From contig NZ_BONW01000021.1 in NCBI RefSeq assembly GCF_016862915.1, forward strand, positions 496,001 to 560,000: a stretch of DNA of 64,000 nt, written 5' to 3'. The notes beneath the pieces were generated by a model. That model was not told the origin of the DNA, made no database searches, and was given only the letters and a program-made list of their open reading frames with translations. A program made the translations under genes and the position numbers. This stretch comes from Plantactinospora endophytica. GTDB lineage: Bacteria; Actinomycetota; Actinomycetes; Mycobacteriales; Micromonosporaceae. Each line of letters opens with the position of its first letter. Position 1 is the stretch's first letter. Positions 60,635 through 64,000 of the stretch are shown in pieces.

Positions 60635-61611
60635 CGTGCCACCTCCCGGTCGCGCTCGTCGGACTCGCGGTCGGCGTCCGTGAGGTGCAGGAACACCTCG
60701 TCCAGGGTCGGCCGGCGCAGCACGATGTTCTCGGCCGCGACGCCCCGCTCGTCGAGCCCGCGTACCAGCGCGGTGAGGGTGCCGATCCGGTCGGCGACCG
60801 GCGCACTGACCCGCCGGTTATCGTCGTCGCGGACGACCGGGCCGTCGGTGATCCGGCCGAGCAGGGTGGCGGCCTCCGGCAGGTCGTCGACCCGGTGCAG
60901 GACGACGTCGATCCGGTCGCCGCCGAGCCGGCTCTTCAGGGCGTCCGGCGTACCGTCGGCGACGATCCGGCCGGCGTCGACCACCGAGATCCGGTCGGCG
61001 AGTTGGTCGGCCTCGTCGAGATACTGGGTGGTGAGCAGCACCGTCGTGCCGGCGCCGACCAGTGCGCGTACCGCCGCCCACACCTCGTTGCGGCCGCGCG
61101 GGTCGAGCCCGGTCGTCGGCTCGTCGAGGAAGAGCACCGCCGGGGCCAGGATCAGCCCGGCGGCCAGGTCGAGCCGGCGCCGCATCCCGCCCGAGTACCG
61201 CCCGACCGGCTTGTCGGCGCTGTCCGCCAGCCCGAACCGGTGCAACAGCTCGTCCGCCCGCCGGTCAGCGACCCTACCCGGCAGGTGGTAGAGCCGGCCG
61301 AACATCGCCAGGTTCTGCCGCCCGGAGAGGATCTCGTCCACCGCCGCGTACTGGCCGACCAGCCCGATCCGGTAGCGCACCTGCTCGGGCTGGCGGGCGA
61401 CGTCGTACCCGGCCACCTCGGCGCGACCGGCGTCGAACCGGAGCAGCGTGGTGAGGATGCGTACCGCCGTCGTCTTGCCGGCACCGTTCGGCCCGAGCAG
61501 GCCGTGCACGGTGCCGGTCGGCACGTTCAGGTCGAGCCTGTCCAGGGCGTGCCGGTCGCCGTACCGCTTACGCAGTCCTTCGGCGCGGATCGCCAGATCT
61601 GTCCCGTGCAT
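60631..61611 (-). CDS. ABC exporter ATPase (DrrA-like)
   Basis: A 326-residue ATPase with Walker A LLGPNGAGKTTAVRILTT, signature RYSGGMRRRLDLAAGL, Walker B VLFLDEPTTGLD and the H-loop in TTQYLDEADQLADRISV. Its C-terminal extension (GRITDGPVVRDDDNRRVSAPV, RRPTLDEVFLHLT) is the DrrA-type CREEM-like region. ATG 61611 (MHGTDLAIRAEGL) is preferred over GTG 61617 because GGGGTGG lies four bases upstream of it. It forms an operon with the downstream permease and faces a TetR gene. Confidence 0.9.
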   Translation of the reverse strand: MHGTDLAIRAEGLRKRYGDRHALDRLDLNVPTGTVHGLLGPNGAGKTTAVRILTTLLRFDAGRAEVAGYDVARQPEQVRYRIGLVGQYAAVDEILSGRQNLAMFGRLYHLPGRVADRRADELLHRFGLADSADKPVGRYSGGMRRRLDLAAGLILAPAVLFLDEPTTGLDPRGRNEVWAAVRALVGAGTTVLLTTQYLDEADQLADRISVVDAGRIVADGTPDALKSRLGGDRIDVVLHRVDDLPEAATLLGRITDGPVVRDDDNRRVSAPVADRIGTLTALVRGLDERGVAAENIVLRRPTLDEVFLHLTDADRESDERDREVAR

Positions 61612-61627
61612 GACCACCCCAAATCAC

Positions 61628-61645
61628 GTACACCGTATAGAGTTC
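61628..61645. promoter_or_regulatory. TetR-like operator copy 1
   Basis: GTACACCGTATAGAGTTC is one of two related 18-base direct repeats in the region between the exporter and the divergent TetR gene; the second lies 35 bases to the right. The core GTACACCGTAT is itself imperfectly palindromic. Confidence 0.55.
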
Positions 61646-61662
61646 CGACCGGAGACTATAGC

Positions 61663-61680
61663 GTACGCTGTACGGAGTTC
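61663..61680. promoter_or_regulatory. TetR-like operator copy 2
   Basis: GTACGCTGTACGGAGTTC matches copy 1 at 14 of 18 positions. It lies just upstream of the TetR start at 61701. Confidence 0.55.
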
Positions 61681-61700
61681 AAGCCAGGGAGAATGACGAG

Positions 61701-62498
61701 GTGACGACGGAGTACAGCGGCAGCGGCGATCCGAAGCGGAGCATGGAACTGCTCTGGGGCGTACCGGATCGTCCCCGGCGGGGACCGAAGCCCAAGCTCA
61801 CGGTGGACCGGATCGTCCGGGCGGCGATCGGGATCGCCGACGCCGAGGGGCTGGCCGGGCTCTCCATGCGTCGGGTCGCCGACGAACTCGGGGTCACCGC
61901 GATGTCGCTCTACACCTACGTGCCGGGCAAGGCCGAGCTGGTCGACGTGATGCTCGACACCGTGCACGCCCGGCCCGCCGAGGCCGACGACGGGCACGAC
62001 GGGCACGGCGGCGTGGCTGATGGCGACGGCGACTGGCGTGGCCGGCTCGAACGACTGGCCCGGGAGAGCTACGAGCGCTACCGCCGCCATCCGTGGCTGC
62101 TCCAGGTCGCGACCAGTGTTCCGGTGCTCGGCCCGAACCTGTTGGCGAAGTACGACCGGGAACTCTCCGCCGTCGACGGGCTGGGCCTGACCGAGGTCGA
62201 GATGGACCTGCTGGTCAGCCTGGTCACCGACTACGTGCACGGCGCGGTACGCGGTGCCGTGGAGACCGCCCAGATGCAGCGGCGCACCGGGATGAGCACC
62301 GAACAGTGGTGGCAGAGCTACGAACCCCTGCTGGCGCAGGTGTTCGACCCCGAGCGCTACCCGGTGGCGGCCCGGGTCGGCGCGGCGGCCGGCGAGGAGT
62401 ACCAGGCCCCGTACGACCCGACCCGCTCGTTCGAGTTCGGCCTGCAACGGATGCTGGACGGGATCGAGGCGTTCGTCCGGAACCGGGCGGGTAGGTAG
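61701..62498 (+). CDS. TetR-family regulator with a TetR_C-like domain
   Basis: A 265-residue regulator. Residues 1-30 are polar and basic (DRPRRGPKPK). The HTH is at about 33-80 (IVRAAIGIADAEGLAGLSMRRVADELGVTAMSLYTYVPGKAEL). The C-terminal domain resembles TetR_C proteins that bind tetracycline-like or hydrophobic ligands (HPWLLQVATSVPVLGPNLLAKYDRELSAVDG). A short Asp/His/Gly insert (EADDGHDGHGG) is unusual. GTG 61701 is preceded by AGGGAG nine bases upstream. It probably controls the divergent DrrAB-like exporter through two repeated sites. Confidence 0.9.
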   Translation: MTTEYSGSGDPKRSMELLWGVPDRPRRGPKPKLTVDRIVRAAIGIADAEGLAGLSMRRVADELGVTAMSLYTYVPGKAELVDVMLDTVHARPAEADDGHDGHGGVADGDGDWRGRLERLARESYERYRRHPWLLQVATSVPVLGPNLLAKYDRELSAVDGLGLTEVEMDLLVSLVTDYVHGAVRGAVETAQMQRRTGMSTEQWWQSYEPLLAQVFDPERYPVAARVGAAAGEEYQAPYDPTRSFEFGLQRMLDGIEAFVRNRAGR

Positions 62499-62600
62499 TC
62501 GTCGCCTCCGTCCGGAGCCGCGCGGGCGGGCGGGTAACCGTCGGGGCCGGGAGGCGGGCAAGGTAGTCGTCGGGCCCGGCGGGCGGGCTTGCCGGGCGGA
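62490..62600. repeat. Imperfect repeats around the TetR stop codon
   Basis: Two diverged copies of GGTAGTCGTCG, each flanked by GGGCGGGC-type runs, begin at the TetR stop (TAG 62496-62498) and recur near 62560. The copies are too diverged for a clear unit. Confidence 0.5.
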
Positions 62601-62648
62601 CCCGTCGGTGCTTGGCTGAGACTCCTTCGGTTTCCGCTGGGGGTACCC

Positions 62649-63920
62649 GTGCCGCCACCGTCCCCGTACGACCCCGCCGCGCTGCGCCGTGCCCGGGTCG
62701 CGGTGTCGTTGCTGTTCCTGCTCTTCGGAATGGCGATCGGCACCTGGACGGCCCGGATCCCGGCGGTGAAGGAGAGCCTGGGGCTGACCGACGGCCAGCT
62801 CAGCGTGGGCCTGCTCGGGCTGGCCGCCGGCGCCATCACCGGGATGCAACTGACCGGACGCCTGGTCGACCGGTACGGCAGTGCCCGGGTGATGCTGCCG
62901 GTGGCCTTCGCCGAGGGCGGCTGCCTGCTGCTGCCCGGGTACGCCGGCACCCTGACCACGCTGACCCTGGCGCTCTTCGTCTTCGGCGCGGTGCACGGCA
63001 CCCTCAACATCGCGATGAACGCCAACGCGGTCGAGGTCGAACGTGCGCGCGGTCGACCGATGCTCTCGTCCTGCCACGCGGTCTACAGCATCGGCGGCTT
63101 CCTCGGTGCGGCGGTCGGCGGTCTCTTCGCCCGCGCCGATGCCAGCGTCGCCGTCACCTTCTGGGCGACCGCCCTGATCGCGGTCGCCTCCGCCGGCTGG
63201 GCCGCCCGCTGGGCACTGCCGTCCCCCGGGCACCCGGTGTCCGCACACCCCGCCGACCCGCCCGCCGATCCGTCCATGGAGCCGCCGGCAGCCTCGCCCG
63301 CCGGGCCGGCCGGCGAGCCGCCCGCCGGTCGTCCGGGCGGGGTGTTCTTCCTCGGCGTACTGGCGTTCTGCTGCCTGGTCGGCGAAGGTGCCGCCGCCGA
63401 CTGGAGCACGGTCTACCTCCGGGACAGCCTGGGCAGCGGACCGGGCTTCGCCGCCGCCGCGTTCGCCGCCTTCTCGATCATGATGACCGCAGGCCGGCTG
63501 GTCGGCGACCGACTGGCCGCCGCCCTCGGGCCGGTCGCCCTGGTACGCGGCTGCGGAGTGCTCGCCGCCCTCGGGCTGGGCGGCGCCCTACTCGTCGACC
63601 ACCCGGTCGCCGGGTTGGTCGGGTTCGGTTGCCTCGGCGCCGGGCTGTCCTGCATCGCGCCGCAGGTCTTCTCGGCCGCCGGCAACCGTGATCCCCGTCA
63701 GGCCGGCCGGGCGCTGGCCCGGGTCGCCGGCCTGGGCTACCTGGGTTTCCTCGTCGGTCCGGTGGTGATCGGCGGTGTCGCCGAACTGTTCGGGCTGCCC
63801 CGCGCGCTGGCGATCCCGGCACTGCTGGCGCTCTTCGTCGCGCTCGCCGCCGGAGCGGTCCGGCCCCGCTCCGAGCGGGAACGTCCGACCCGTCCGGTCA
63901 CCCCGGAGCCGAGATCCTGA
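62649..63920 (+). CDS. MFS transporter
   Basis: A 423-residue transporter with about 12 helices. It begins ARVAVSLLFLLFGMAIGTWTARIPAVKESLGLTDGQLSVGLLGLAAGAITGMQLTGRL (first 4 residues after the start omitted), a pattern of the YbjJ/fucose-permease-like branch of MFS proteins. A Pro/Ala-rich cytoplasmic loop (ADPPADPSMEPPAASP) separates the halves. GTG 62649 has a GGGGG run a few bases upstream. Its C-terminus overlaps the edge gene by 23 bases. The substrate is unknown. Confidence 0.87.
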   Translation: MPPPSPYDPAALRRARVAVSLLFLLFGMAIGTWTARIPAVKESLGLTDGQLSVGLLGLAAGAITGMQLTGRLVDRYGSARVMLPVAFAEGGCLLLPGYAGTLTTLTLALFVFGAVHGTLNIAMNANAVEVERARGRPMLSSCHAVYSIGGFLGAAVGGLFARADASVAVTFWATALIAVASAGWAARWALPSPGHPVSAHPADPPADPSMEPPAASPAGPAGEPPAGRPGGVFFLGVLAFCCLVGEGAAADWSTVYLRDSLGSGPGFAAAAFAAFSIMMTAGRLVGDRLAAALGPVALVRGCGVLAALGLGGALLVDHPVAGLVGFGCLGAGLSCIAPQVFSAAGNRDPRQAGRALARVAGLGYLGFLVGPVVIGGVAELFGLPRALAIPALLALFVALAAGAVRPRSERERPTRPVTPEPRS

Positions 63921-64000
63921 CCTCGGGTACGCACTCCTCGCCGGCCAGGAAGAGGAGCAGCTCCGTCCCCTCGGCGGTCAGCGCCTCGGTGTCCACTGCG
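63898..64000 (-). CDS. C-terminal end of an unidentified gene cut by the window edge
   Basis: Only the last 34 residues are inside the window, ending TEGTELLLFLAGEECVPEVRISAPG before the stop at 63898-63900. The TEALTAEGTELLLFL segment resembles the C-terminus of winged-helix DNA-binding (AlkZ-like) proteins in actinomycetes. This is weak evidence. It overlaps the 3' end of the convergent MFS gene by 23 bases. Confidence 0.45.
   Translation of the reverse strand, partial: AVDTEALTAEGTELLLFLAGEECVPEVRISAPG

Overview
The window is very GC-rich, densely packed actinomycete chromosome. Many genes start with GTG, several look leaderless, and the gene types (AfsR/SARP regulators, Ser/Thr kinase, GH9 cellulase, pectate lyase, DHA2 exporter, Smr and ABC-F proteins) fit a soil actinomycete. 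I infer the Micromonosporaceae from protein style; that placement was not tested. I saw no tRNA, rRNA, CRISPR array, transposase or PKS/NRPS gene.

Layout. 0-6.3 kb is a housekeeping block in an order I recall from Mycobacterium (TetR, DUF3107, ferritin-like protein, DEAD-box helicase), followed by a coupled methyltransferase and an XRE regulator. 6.3-11 kb holds a His-rich envelope protein, an NlpC/P60 hydrolase and a RecQ helicase fused to a phosphoribosyltransferase domain. 11-17 kb holds two unusual membrane proteins, converging and overlapping: a cytosolic NTPase-like domain joined through one membrane helix to a LivK-like ligand-binding domain, and a SARP DNA-binding domain joined to membrane helices and a helix-hairpin-helix-like domain. 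A lipoprotein follows. 17-20 kb is an SDR/TetR/DHA2-exporter group with two palindromic operators. 20.2-21.3 kb is a frameshifted AbiEi/DUF559-like gene between two nearly identical hairpins. 21.3-26.2 kb is a complete livKGFHM-type ABC operon. 26.4-36 kb holds a Ser/Thr kinase with an extracellular CBM2-like domain, a fused-MFS spermidine-synthase-like protein, a secreted hydrolase, and an overlapping signalling operon (receiver-PP2C phosphatase, CHASE3 kinase, response regulator, inositol-phosphatase-like protein).

36-47 kb is mostly secreted or extracellular: M28 peptidase, GH9 cellulase, a holin-like protein with an M15-like peptidase, a secreted HNH nuclease and a pectate lyase. The two polysaccharidase genes carry LacI/CebR-type palindromes upstream. 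47-54 kb has an AfsR-like regulator, small enzymes, an orphan Ntn hydrolase, Smr and TPR proteins and a ROK kinase. 54-64 kb has an ABC-F protein, a BON-methyltransferase fusion, a quinone oxidoreductase, a DrrAB-like exporter with a divergent TetR gene, and an MFS protein. Both edges cut through minus-strand genes.

Two features recur. Short tandem repeats repeatedly include or closely follow the stop codon of a gene. At least eight genes have a TANNNT hexamer 6 or 7 bases before the start codon and no clear Shine-Dalgarno sequence, which suggests leaderless transcripts.
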